A stretch of DNA of 64,000 bases, taken from contig NZ_CP091244.1 of the NCBI RefSeq assembly GCF_021650935.1, forward strand, positions 4,092,001-4,156,000. The letters are read 5' to 3'. Positions 15,823 to 23,667 of the stretch are shown here, one piece after another. Origin of the DNA: Thiothrix winogradskyi (GTDB lineage: Bacteria > Pseudomonadota > Gammaproteobacteria > Thiotrichales > Thiotrichaceae). The notes beneath the pieces were generated by a model. The model did no database searches. It saw only the letters and a list, made by a program, of their open reading frames with translations, and was not told where the DNA came from. The translations under genes were made by a program, and so were the position numbers. Every line of letters starts with the position of its first letter. Within the stretch, counting starts at the first letter, position 1.

Positions 15823-16485
15823 ATGTCATCCCCCGTTTTTAAACAACACGTTAACGCCCAATTTGCGCTGATTGCGCAAGCACTTGCCTCCCCGCAACGC
15901 TTGGAAATCCTCGATTACCTCGCGCAAACCGAGCGCAGCGTGGAGGAACTCAGCCAGCTTGCTAACCTCACGGTAGCCAACACCTCACGGCATTTGCAAA
16001 CCCTCAAACAAGCCGCGTTGGTGAATGTACGCACCGATGGCAAACGCCGTTGCTACCGCCTCGCCGGAGATGATGTGGTGCAACTGATTGCCAGCTTGCG
16101 GCGCACGGCGGAATTACATCTGGCAGAAGTGGAGCGGCTTGCCCACACCTACCTGACCGACAAACAGGCGATGGAAGCCATTAGCGCGGAAGAATTGCTG
16201 ACCCGCATTCAACGCGATGAAGTCACCGTGCTGGATGTGCGTCCACAAGCCGAATACGCCGCCGGACACATCCCCGGCGCGATTCATCTGCTGCCGGAAG
16301 AAGTCGCCGAACGCCTGCACGAACTCGACGACAGCAAAACCATCGTCGCGTATTGCCGTGGGCCGTATTGCGTGTATTCCTACCAGATGGTGCAAACCTT
16401 GCGCGGGCATGGCATTAACGCCATGCGTCTTGTCGATGGCTTGCCCGAATGGAAAGCCGCTGGATTACCTGTTCAAACCTTATAA
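15823..16485 (+). CDS. ArsR-family regulator fused to a rhodanese domain
   Basis: 220 residues from the ATG at 15823; an upstream in-frame extension would run through the operator dyad. Residues ~8-95 form a winged helix-turn-helix of ArsR type ('ALASPQRLEILDYLA', 'VANTSRHLQTLKQAAL', 'RRCYRLAG'). Residues ~120-218 form a rhodanese domain with catalytic loop 'YCRGPYCVYS'. This fusion class is associated with sensing sulfane sulfur or persulfide. Only one Cys (in 'RRCYR') lies in the HTH part, so the sensor is more likely the rhodanese Cys pair. The next gene is an ETHE1-like persulfide dioxygenase, and an MFS transporter is divergent, which fits a local persulfide-response unit. Confidence 0.9.
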   Translation: MSSPVFKQHVNAQFALIAQALASPQRLEILDYLAQTERSVEELSQLANLTVANTSRHLQTLKQAALVNVRTDGKRRCYRLAGDDVVQLIASLRRTAELHLAEVERLAHTYLTDKQAMEAISAEELLTRIQRDEVTVLDVRPQAEYAAGHIPGAIHLLPEEVAERLHELDDSKTIVAYCRGPYCVYSYQMVQTLRGHGINAMRLVDGLPEWKAAGLPVQTL

Positions 16486-16522
16486 GACCCTCACCCCACC
16501 CCCTCTCCCAGAGGTAGAGGGG
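16486..16522. repeat. Half copy of the CTCTCCCAGAGGTAGAGGGG element
   Basis: GACCCTCACCCCACC then CCTCTCCCAGAGGTAGAGGGG follows the ArsR-rhodanese stop by one base. It matches the left arm of the 100-bp copies at 52612 and 62009. The ribosome site of the next gene (AAAGGAG) starts about 5 bases after it. Confidence 0.8.
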
Positions 16523-16542
16523 CTAAGAAAGGAGTATCCCTT

Positions 16543-17277
16543 ATGTTTTTCTTGCAACGTGCCGCACCATCCAACCCTTCCTCGCTTGCTTATTTGTTTG
16601 GCTGTGGTGGCAAAGGTCACGCTATCGCGGTCGATGTTCATGCCGAAGATGTAGAGTGGTTTTTGCAGCAAGCCGCGCAACAGGCGGTGAAGATTGATTA
16701 CGTGATCGACACGCACATCCATGCCGACCACTTATCCGGCGGGCGTGAATTAGCGCAACGTTGCGGCGGCGAGTATTGCTTGCACGAAAGTTCCACGCCG
16801 CAATTTGCGTTTACCGCGCTTAAGGATGGGCAGGTGCTGACCATCGGCAATGTGACTGCGCAAGTGCTGCACACGCCGGGGCATACGGCGGATAGCATTT
16901 GCTTGCTGGTATCCGATGTACGCCGTAGTGCTGAACCGTGGTTTTTGTTGAGTGGGCATACGCTGTTTGTGGGCAGTGCTGGACGACCCGATTTGCGTGG
17001 TGAAGAAGAACGCATGGGTGCATTGCTGCACGCTTCCATTTTTAACAAGCTGCTGACCTTGCCGGATCACGTTGAAATTTTCCCCGGTGCGCAAGCGGGT
17101 AGTGTGTGTGGCGCGGGGATTTCGGGCAAACCATCTTCTACAATTGCGTTTGAAAAGCGCTTTAATACGGCGTTGCTGGCGGATAAAGCGGCGTTTGTGG
17201 AGACAATTCTCGCCGATTTGCCGCCACAGCCAGAAGGCATGGCAGAGATTATTCGGCGTAATGTGCAGGGGCAATGA
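16543..17277 (+). CDS. Metallo-beta-lactamase-fold persulfide dioxygenase-like hydrolase
   Basis: 244 residues. Metal ligands are seen in 'THIHADHLSGG' (HxHxDH, near 57), 'HTPGHTADS' (near 110) and 'LLSGHTLFVGSAGRPDL' with the second-shell Asp/His. The last motif is the hallmark of ETHE1/persulfide dioxygenases and their glyoxalase II-like relatives. Persulfide dioxygenases oxidise glutathione persulfide to sulfite. The ATG has AGGAG 7 bases upstream, and the gene lies 57 bases after the ArsR-rhodanese gene on the same strand. Substrate assignment rests on the motif plus the rhodanese context. Confidence 0.87.
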   Translation: MFFLQRAAPSNPSSLAYLFGCGGKGHAIAVDVHAEDVEWFLQQAAQQAVKIDYVIDTHIHADHLSGGRELAQRCGGEYCLHESSTPQFAFTALKDGQVLTIGNVTAQVLHTPGHTADSICLLVSDVRRSAEPWFLLSGHTLFVGSAGRPDLRGEEERMGALLHASIFNKLLTLPDHVEIFPGAQAGSVCGAGISGKPSSTIAFEKRFNTALLADKAAFVETILADLPPQPEGMAEIIRRNVQGQ

Positions 17278-17281
17278 TATT

Positions 17282-17842
17282 GTGAAAAAACTAATTTCAT
17301 TAACATTTTCAATGATAGCGTTTCTGGCAGTACCCAGTCTCGCGGAAGAAGCTAAGGCTAAGGTAAGCCCCACACCTACCGTCCAGAAGACCGAGCAGGG
17401 CGTGACGTTTTCCTTACAACAACTGTTACCTGATCAGGTCAATGCTTTTTATCTGGGGCGCGGTTTCACGAGTGAGCAAATTAAGCCTTATGCGGAATCC
17501 TGTGTTTATACAGCCATCTTGCGCAACGATAATGCAGAAGAGCGTATTCACTTTGTGCGCAGTGGCTGGAACGTTAAAACCAATGATGCATCCCAAACGA
17601 TCAAAACCAATGCTGAGTGGTTAACCGAATTCACCCAACAACAAACAACACCCGCAGCCCTGCTTGCGTTTGATCTTGCCCAGATTCCTGAGGAACAAGA
17701 GTATGAACCCAAAGGTGACTGGAATCAGGGCATGTTATCCGTTGGTCTGCCAGCAGGCAGTGTCTTTGCTATAACCATCATTTGGGACATCGCGGGCAAA
17801 CCCTATCAATTGACACTAAATGAGGTAAATTGTGTTAAATAA
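17282..17842 (+). CDS. Exported protein of unknown function, paired with a TlpA-like gene
   Basis: 186 residues from a GTG at 17282, 4 bases after the previous stop. The start 'VKKLISLTFSMIAFLAVPSLAEE' is a clear Sec signal peptide; no lipobox is present. The mature part has two Cys ('ESCVYTAIL' and the near-terminal 'NEVNCVK'), a Gln-rich segment and a C-terminal strand pair ('GSVFAITIIWDIAG'). I do not recognise the family. The thioredoxin-like gene downstream overlaps its 3' end by 11 bases, so the two Cys may be a substrate of that thioredoxin, or the pair may share a metal or thiol task. Confidence 0.7.
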   Translation: MKKLISLTFSMIAFLAVPSLAEEAKAKVSPTPTVQKTEQGVTFSLQQLLPDQVNAFYLGRGFTSEQIKPYAESCVYTAILRNDNAEERIHFVRSGWNVKTNDASQTIKTNAEWLTEFTQQQTTPAALLAFDLAQIPEEQEYEPKGDWNQGMLSVGLPAGSVFAITIIWDIAGKPYQLTLNEVNCVK

Positions 17843-18395
17843 GTGCAGCAGTCGTCTATTCACGAGCCTTTGTTTTGCCGTGTGCTTGATTGTCCATGCC
17901 CCCGTGCTTCATGCCGAAGATCCACCGCCGCTGACACATAGTTTGACGGAAATTAATCCACCACTTGCCATTCCTGAATTAAAACTACCGGATATGGATG
18001 ACGAGATAGTTGACATTGAGTCCATGAAAGGCAAAGTCGTTGTTGTTAATTTCTGGGCAACGTGGTGTCCGCCTTGCCGCCGCGAAATGGCCTCTTTGGA
18101 AAATCTGTATCAGGAAACCAAGGACAAGAATGTGGAAGTTATTGCCGTCAATGTGGGTGAAGACACGGATACGGTCTTTCCATTCATTAACGGTCTCGAT
18201 GTGATACCAACTTTCGCGGTGTTATTGGATAAGGATTCCAGTGCGATGAAACGCTGGAAGGCGCGTAGCCTGCCAACAACCTATGTCGTGAATGCTGAAG
18301 GCAAAGTGATTTACCGTGCGGTGGGTGGGCGTGAGTTTGACCATCCTGATATTGTCAGCAAGGTTTTGTCTGGGCTGCCACCCAACAACAAATGA
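17832..18395 (+). CDS. TlpA/ResA-like periplasmic thioredoxin
   Basis: 187 residues from a GTG at 17832, 11 bases inside the previous gene, with GAGGT upstream. The signal peptide spans about 1-29 ('LCFAVCLIVHAPVLHAE'). The thioredoxin fold carries the active site 'WATWCPPCRREM' near residue 75 and the cis-Pro loop 'RSLPTTYVV'. Proteins of this class reduce disulfides in exported proteins, often for cytochrome c or copper-centre assembly. The operon with persulfide-handling genes and an exported two-Cys protein suggests a periplasmic thiol task here. Confidence 0.9.
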   Translation: MLNKCSSRLFTSLCFAVCLIVHAPVLHAEDPPPLTHSLTEINPPLAIPELKLPDMDDEIVDIESMKGKVVVVNFWATWCPPCRREMASLENLYQETKDKNVEVIAVNVGEDTDTVFPFINGLDVIPTFAVLLDKDSSAMKRWKARSLPTTYVVNAEGKVIYRAVGGREFDHPDIVSKVLSGLPPNNK

Positions 18396-18435
18396 GGATG
18401 GCAAACAGGACAGATGAGTTATAGGCGCAACACCA

Positions 18436-19785
18436 TCAGGGATTATCAATCTGCCGAGCTGCCCGCAAACCCGATAGGTATGCCCCATGCACACTGCTGA
18501 AATGCTTACGTTCAGTGGCTTCCCCAGCAAACAACACCGTCTTGCCCAGACTTTCCGCCAAATGGTCGCGCATGGCTAGCGTTGAACCCACGCTGTTAAA
18601 AGAATACGCGCCCCGCGCATACGGGTCGGTATTCCAGCGGGTAATCTGGTAATCGAGCGGCGCAGGGATGTCAGCCCCGAACAGTTTGCGCAGGGTTTGC
18701 ATGGCATCAGCCACGATTTGCGGGTCTGTCCATTGCTCAATGCGCTTGCCACGTTCTGCCGCATTGAAACCCAACAACACCGGCCAGCCTGCTACCCGCG
18801 TTAGGCTGACCCATTCTGTCCATGCGCCTGCTTCGGTGGGAATGTGTTCCAGCCAGTCCTGATCTTCCGGCCAGAAAACGCTGGGAAATTGCAGGTAGCA
18901 TTTGTTTAACGTGCCCATTCCCAGCGTATTAATGGCTTGTTGTTTGCGAGCAGGCAAAGGCGGGGAAAAGGTGACTTGCCCACTTTTCAACACACCCAGC
19001 GGCAAGGTGATAATGGCGTGATCGGCTTGAAACATGCCACGGTTGGTTTGCACCGTCACCTGTTGTTCTGACCATGTGACTGTTTGCACGACGTGTTGCA
19101 ACTGCACATTCAGCCCATTTGCCAGATGATCGACGATGACCTGATAGCCATCCGGGAACAGCGCATCATCGCCTTTGAATGCCGCTGCTGCGTCATACCA
19201 GTGGGCGGAAAGTTCGTGGCTGCCGCCTGCGTATTCTTGCTCTAGGGTGCTATTGAGGATGAATTGCACGAGTTGGCGTTCGTTTGCCTTCAGGTTATTC
19301 CAGTTCAGTGCTTTTTCCACAGCGGCTTGTACGGACTGATCTGTGTCAGCATTTTGTGCGGCTTCCAAGGCGTTGTCGATACGCGCTTGCCACTGTTCCA
19401 ACTGGCGGCTTTCGCTGTTGCTTAAGGGTTTGCCTGCGGTGTTGTAGGTAGTGGTGTCGGCGTAACGGGTGATCAAACGCTTTGCGCCGATGCGGTCAGC
19501 CAAGGCGGATAAGGGATTGTCTTTCGCGCCGTGAATCCAGGTTGCACCGAGGTCTACGGGCATGTGTTGCCAGCGTTTGCTTGTCCATAAACGCCCGCCC
19601 AAGCGGTCACGCGCTTCCACAACGGTCACGGAATGCCCTTGCTGACGTAGGGTGTGTGCGGCAGTTAGACCGGCGATGCCTGCGCCGACGACGATAATGC
19701 GTTTGGCGGGGGCGGCAGTGAGCGGCGCAACGCTAGTGCTTGCCAATAGAGCGGCGATCAGGTGTAAAAATTTTCTTCGGCTCAT
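18436..19785 (-). CDS. Tat-exported flavin monoamine oxidase family protein
   Basis: 449 residues. 'MSRRKFLHLIAALLAS' is a twin-arginine signal, followed by an FAD-binding Rossmann start 'IIVVGAGIAGLTAAHTL' and the 'EARDRLGGRL' motif at about 55. 'DLGATWIHG' and the C-terminal 'LFAGEATERKHFSSVHGA' complete the amine-oxidase FAD site. The protein is folded with FAD before export and should act in the periplasm on an amine; the substrate is unknown. It is convergent with the TlpA gene with a gap of only 40 bases. Confidence 0.92.
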   Translation of the reverse strand: MSRRKFLHLIAALLASTSVAPLTAAPAKRIIVVGAGIAGLTAAHTLRQQGHSVTVVEARDRLGGRLWTSKRWQHMPVDLGATWIHGAKDNPLSALADRIGAKRLITRYADTTTYNTAGKPLSNSESRQLEQWQARIDNALEAAQNADTDQSVQAAVEKALNWNNLKANERQLVQFILNSTLEQEYAGGSHELSAHWYDAAAAFKGDDALFPDGYQVIVDHLANGLNVQLQHVVQTVTWSEQQVTVQTNRGMFQADHAIITLPLGVLKSGQVTFSPPLPARKQQAINTLGMGTLNKCYLQFPSVFWPEDQDWLEHIPTEAGAWTEWVSLTRVAGWPVLLGFNAAERGKRIEQWTDPQIVADAMQTLRKLFGADIPAPLDYQITRWNTDPYARGAYSFNSVGSTLAMRDHLAESLGKTVLFAGEATERKHFSSVHGAYLSGLRAARQIDNP

Positions 19786-19854
19786 GGGGCTTGTTACCTT
19801 AGTTTTTACGGCGTGGTTAAATAATCACCATAAAGGATGCATTGAGAGTCTTCC

Positions 19855-20232
19855 TCACGCTGCTTTTTGTTGGGGCAAATGCACATCCACTATGATTTCT
19901 GAGTAGGGCGTGAAGATTTTGCCGTTGGCATCGCGTTCGATGGCAAGCCATTCCATCAGGCGTTCCACGTCGTTGTGGACGTTTTTGTAATCACGTTGCA
20001 AGGTGCGGGCAAGTTCGGCAATGCTCATTGCGCCATGTTCGCGTAACGCTGCCAGCAAATCCCAGCGCTTGGGGGTGAAGACACTGAGCATTTGGCTGAC
20101 GTTTTTGAAGCCTACGCCGAAGTAAGGGGCGGGTTCTTCGCCGACTTCAAGGCGTTCTAACATTTGTTGGGCGAGTGCGAGTGAGGACTGGATGCCTGTA
20201 CCTACTTTGATGGTGAGAATGTTTTGGTTCAT
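19855..20232 (-). CDS. Winged-helix antitoxin-like regulator (HVO_A0114 type)
   Basis: 125 residues. The N-terminal 'TIKVGTGIQSSLALAQQML' and the central winged helix 'RWDLLAALREHGAMSIAELARTL' then 'YKNVHNDVERLMEWL' match the HVO_A0114 family of DNA-binding proteins, commonly the antitoxin or regulator partner of TumE-like toxins. No toxin gene accompanies it on its own strand, but a TumE-like pair starts about 300 bases away on the opposite strand. It may be an orphan or may cross-regulate that pair. Confidence 0.75.
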   Translation of the reverse strand: MNQNILTIKVGTGIQSSLALAQQMLERLEVGEEPAPYFGVGFKNVSQMLSVFTPKRWDLLAALREHGAMSIAELARTLQRDYKNVHNDVERLMEWLAIERDANGKIFTPYSEIIVDVHLPQQKAA

Positions 20233-20539
20233 GTGTTTACCCTCTTAAATCTCTTGTATAAAGGCATGGTGGCATGGCACTTTTATGGTGTAAAGAACCA
20301 TATTTTTCTGATTTTATTTGACCAGAACAGAGCCTGTGATTCACATAATGCGGGAAAAATAAATACCCCCCGCTTTTGAGTGCTGCGGTTAATGCTGTCA
20401 GAAAACGACAGGGTGGCGGCAGAGTGTGCCAGAGGTAACAAGGTGGAGGGGAATTGGCGTCACGATGGTGTTATCTGTCGGCTGGTTCGGGCGGTCTTTA
20501 TGGATTATGCTTATCCCAGCAAATCTGCTAACGGAGGCG

Positions 20540-20854
20540 ATGACCATGTTAAATTTAGAGCTAAACGTACAACCTGCCACAGCGCAACGTTTACGCCTGT
20601 TAATGTCCCAAGTCGCGGATCAGGAGACTTTTGCCCAGAACATCATCGCTTTTCAGGTGCATGAGTTGAAACGGGGTATCTTGAATTTGCGGCTGGATTT
20701 GAGGAAATTTGAAGAGCAATACCAGATGCCATCTGATGTGTTCTACGGTCAGTTTGAACAGGGTGAAGTGGATGATAGTGAAGACTATATGCTCTGGTCC
20801 GGGCTGTATGAAATGTTGCGCGACAACCAGCAGCAGTTGCAGGCATTACAATGA
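20540..20854 (+). CDS. Small helical protein, likely partner of the TumE-like toxin
   Basis: 104 residues from the ATG at 20540, preceded by a strong GGAGG 6 bases upstream. Almost all helix: 'ATAQRLRLLMSQVADQETFAQNIIAF', then a second helix 'QVHELKRGILNLRLDLRKFEEQY', which matches the coiled antitoxin partners often found directly before TumE-like genes. No clear DNA-binding motif is seen. The stop overlaps the next start by 4 bases (ATGA). The call as antitoxin is mostly from position. Confidence 0.7.
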   Translation: MTMLNLELNVQPATAQRLRLLMSQVADQETFAQNIIAFQVHELKRGILNLRLDLRKFEEQYQMPSDVFYGQFEQGEVDDSEDYMLWSGLYEMLRDNQQQLQALQ

Positions 20855-21225
20855 TCGAAGCCTATTTCACCCAAATCGAGCAAGTGCTGCAAACTGTTCC
20901 GAACACGCAAAACTTGTCGCTCCGCAAAACCCTTTACAACAACAAGCAAGGCTATATTGCGGGTTCTATCGTGTTTGATGGGGGCGACAGATTAGACTTT
21001 GCCGAAGTCAAAAATACTGACCATGCAGGTAAGGTGAAGTATCGGTATCAATACATGGATGCCAATCAAACGATGATTTTTCGGTACGATAATGCGCCAC
21101 ATCATCGGCAGGTAGGGACGTTTCCGCACCATAAGCATGACGGTGAAATTATCCGTGACAGCCGCGAACCATCATTAGCGGATGTTTTGATGGAAATTGC
21201 AGGGTATCAGCGAACACATCACTAA
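20851..21225 (+). CDS. TumE-like (DUF6516) toxin
   Basis: 124 residues with the TumE/DUF6516 outline: 'FDGGDRLDFAEV', 'KVKYRYQYMDANQTMIFRYDN' as two strands, then 'APHHRQVGTFPHHKH', the His-rich signature of the family. TumE-type proteins are toxins of small toxin-antitoxin pairs; the biochemical activity is not well established. It overlaps the helical upstream gene by 4 bases. No membrane segment. It is about 620 bases from the divergent HVO_A0114-type regulator, the more usual partner. Confidence 0.82.
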   Translation: MIEAYFTQIEQVLQTVPNTQNLSLRKTLYNNKQGYIAGSIVFDGGDRLDFAEVKNTDHAGKVKYRYQYMDANQTMIFRYDNAPHHRQVGTFPHHKHDGEIIRDSREPSLADVLMEIAGYQRTHH

Positions 21226-21260
21226 TAAGGGAAATAATCTGCTGAATTCTTATCCCAGTC

Positions 21261-21746
21261 GTGCCAATATTGTTTAGCTGGCTCGAACGCGGCGAATTCG
21301 TGGTTTCTGCCGAAAAAGCCTGCGCCCTCCACGCTGCTGCTGGCAAAGAAGAAGCATTAGAATGGGGACGCTTCCGTTCCGGTGGCGTATTCATCGCGGG
21401 AACAGATTACATGCCGCCACCCGTCGCCGAATTGCCCGCCCGTTTCGAGGCAATGGTTGCCGACCTTGCCCACATCGACGACATTTACGACCAAGCCATT
21501 CACCTCTTCCTGACGATGGCGCGTTGCCCGTTTTTCTACGACGTGAACAAGCGCATGGGGCGTTTCATGATGAACGGGCATTTGCTCCAACACGGCTACC
21601 CCGCGATCAACCTACCCGCCAAACGCCAACTGGAATTCAACACGCTGATGTTGGCGTTTTATGCGTCGGGGGATGAAAGTGCGATGAATGCGTTTATGCG
21701 TTCGTGCATGGATGAACGGGTGCTGCGGATTATGCGCGGGGCGTAG
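21261..21746 (+). pseudogene. Worn Fic-family gene (N-terminus missing, altered motif)
   Basis: The frame opens at 21246 and first offers a GTG at 21261; the N-terminal 30-40 residues expected in this Fic family are absent. The rest is well kept: 'CALHAAAGKEEALEWGRFRSGG' and 'AGTDYMPPPVAELPARF'. The FIC loop reads 'CPFFYDVNKRMGRFMMNG'; relatives read FFxDGNKR. Both the catalytic His position and the Gly-Asn pair are changed. This suggests an inactive remnant, though a short functional form cannot be ruled out. Upstream is the TumE-like pair, so the area collects toxin-type genes. Confidence 0.6.
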
Positions 21747-21831
21747 ACTGCCAATAATACTGCCGCGCTGCTGCATGTTTAACAGCGGCTGGCGATTTTC
21801 TACTAAGCCGCAACATCCGTTAGGAAAGGAA

Positions 21832-21881
21832 CTTTACGTAAACTTTACGCCATTGCCTGACAGCACTATTGTCTTTTTACG
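21832..21881 (+). promoter_or_regulatory. Direct repeats of TTTACG upstream of the KdpD-like gene
   Basis: CTTTACG at 21832 and again at 21843 are spaced 11 bases, one helical turn, and a third TTTTTACG lies at 21874. Tandem half-sites at that period are typical of OmpR-family response regulators such as the KdpE-like one encoded here, so autoregulation is likely. The site is 80-100 bases before the start. Binding is inferred. Confidence 0.5.
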
Positions 21882-21928
21882 CCCCCACCCTCTAGCCTAG
21901 TAACACAAGTTCATGACAGGTGTTGTTC

Positions 21929-22966
21929 ATGCAAAGAGTGTTTAAGGCGTTAGAGAAATACCATTATCTGGCTGCCTTGTTGATCATGGTATTGGCGTTA
22001 CTGGTTTCCCTGTTATTGGGAAACTGGTTTTTGCCACCCTTGGGCGTGTTGCTGATTCTGCAACTGGGCGTAGGCGTGGTGGCGTTTATTGGGCAACGCG
22101 CCTCCGCCATCCTCGCTGGGGTGTTTGGCGCAGTGGCATTCAATTACTTTTTCACCGAACCGCGTTACACCTTGCACATGCACGAGGTGGAAGACACCGT
22201 GAGTATGCTGGTATTTCTGGTGATTGCGCTGCTGACCAGCCAACTGGCGATGTTGTACCGGCGGCAACAGGCGGAATTGCAACATACCCGCCTGCGTTCC
22301 AGCATTCTGCTCTCGGTTTCCCACGATCTGCGCACCCCGCTCGCCAGCATTATTGGCACATTGAGTACCTTGCAAGCCTACCGCGAACGGTTGCCCGCCG
22401 CCGAACAGGATGAATTAATCAGCGGCGCGTTGGAGGAAAGCCATCGGCTGCACCATTACATCGAAAACGTGCTGCAAGCCACTAAGATTCAACACGGCGC
22501 AATGAATTTCACCACCACCATTCAGCCGCTCATGCCGATTGTGCAACAGGTGCTGAAACGGGTGGACAACCCCAGAATCCGGCTGGACGTACTGCCCCCC
22601 CTGCCCGAAGTCAAGGTACGCGAATCCTTGCTGGCACAAGCCCTGTATAACCTCGTCGACAACGCTCTGAAATATTCCCGTGCTGCCGTCATCCTCAAAC
22701 TGCGTTTTGCTGCCCCCTGGGTAGAAATCACCGTGATGGATTACGGTGCTGGCATCCCCGACACCTTGCGCCACAAAGTGTTTGAATCGTTTTATTCCAC
22801 CCGCAGCGGGGATAGCGGCGAAGGCGGTACAGGCTTGGGCTTGACGGTTGCCGCTGGGATTATTCATGCGCATCAAGGTCACATCGACCTGCTGCCTGCC
22901 ACCGCACCGGATGCACCGTTTGCTGTGCGCATCCGCTTACCAGCCGTCCCAGAGGAACAAGCCTAA
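21929..22966 (+). CDS. KdpD-like sensor histidine kinase lacking the N-terminal domain
   Basis: 345 residues from the ATG at 21929, with CAGG 8 bases upstream. The four-helix DUF4118 membrane region (about 15-115) is the one found in KdpD. HisKA with the phospho-His in 'SVSHDLRTPLAS' (near 133) is followed by an ATPase domain with N-box 'NLVDNALKYS' and 'GTGLGLTVAAG'. Full KdpD is ~900 residues with N-terminal KdpD and Usp domains; these are absent, so sensing must rely on the membrane part. It overlaps the response regulator by one base (TAATG). Confidence 0.9.
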   Translation: MQRVFKALEKYHYLAALLIMVLALLVSLLLGNWFLPPLGVLLILQLGVGVVAFIGQRASAILAGVFGAVAFNYFFTEPRYTLHMHEVEDTVSMLVFLVIALLTSQLAMLYRRQQAELQHTRLRSSILLSVSHDLRTPLASIIGTLSTLQAYRERLPAAEQDELISGALEESHRLHHYIENVLQATKIQHGAMNFTTTIQPLMPIVQQVLKRVDNPRIRLDVLPPLPEVKVRESLLAQALYNLVDNALKYSRAAVILKLRFAAPWVEITVMDYGAGIPDTLRHKVFESFYSTRSGDSGEGGTGLGLTVAAGIIHAHQGHIDLLPATAPDAPFAVRIRLPAVPEEQA

Positions 22967-23667
22967 TGCAACAGCGTATTTTGCTCATTGATGATGAAGT
23001 GCAAATCCGGCGTTTCATGCGCATTTCCTTGCAAGCGGAAGGGTTTGCGTATTTGGAAGCCAGCACTGCCCGCCAAGGTATCGACATGATTGCGCTGGAA
23101 AGCCCTGATTTGGTGATCCTCGATTTGGGCTTACCGGATGAAGACGGTTTCAAGGTCTTACAAACCTTGCGCTCTTGGAGCAATTTGCCGGTATTGGTAC
23201 TCACCGCCCGCGATGCCGAAGAGGAAAAAGTCAAACTGTTAGAAGGCGGCGCGAACGATTATTTGAGCAAACCGTTTGGGATTCGCGAATTGATTGCGCG
23301 AGTACGGGTGTTATTGCGCGATTTAAAAGAGAGCAGCAGCGAGGAAACCACCCCGGCACGGCTGGTTTTCAACGAGTTGGAAATTGATATTCCCAACCAT
23401 CAGGTGTGGCATAAAGCGCAATTGCTGACCTTATCCCGCAAGGAATTTGCCTTGCTGGTGATGTTGGCGCGGCATCCGGGGCGTTTGATTACGCAGCAAC
23501 AGTTGCTCACCAGCATCTGGGGTAAAAGCCATGTGGAAGATACCCATTACCTGCGCATTTTTGTCAGCCAGTTGCGGAAAAAGCTTCAGGATAATGCCGA
23601 TGACCCAACTTATATTTTAACTGAGCCGGGCATTGGCTACCGGTTTATCCCCTTGCCGCTATGTTAA
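22966..23667 (+). CDS. kdpE: KdpE-like OmpR-family response regulator
   Basis: 233 residues. The receiver domain has the acidic pair 'LIDDEVQ', the phospho-Asp in 'VILDLGLPDEDG' near residue 53, and the Lys in 'YLSKPFG' near 104. The winged-helix output domain (about 135-228) is of OmpR type ('LSRKEFALLVMLARHPGRL', 'HYLRIFVSQLRKKL'). It is the direct partner of the KdpD-like kinase. The next gene, trkH, overlaps by 7 bases, so the regulated target is likely a Trk-type potassium channel protein rather than the KdpFABC pump. Confidence 0.92.
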   Translation: MQQRILLIDDEVQIRRFMRISLQAEGFAYLEASTARQGIDMIALESPDLVILDLGLPDEDGFKVLQTLRSWSNLPVLVLTARDAEEEKVKLLEGGANDYLSKPFGIRELIARVRVLLRDLKESSSEETTPARLVFNELEIDIPNHQVWHKAQLLTLSRKEFALLVMLARHPGRLITQQQLLTSIWGKSHVEDTHYLRIFVSQLRKKLQDNADDPTYILTEPGIGYRFIPLPLC

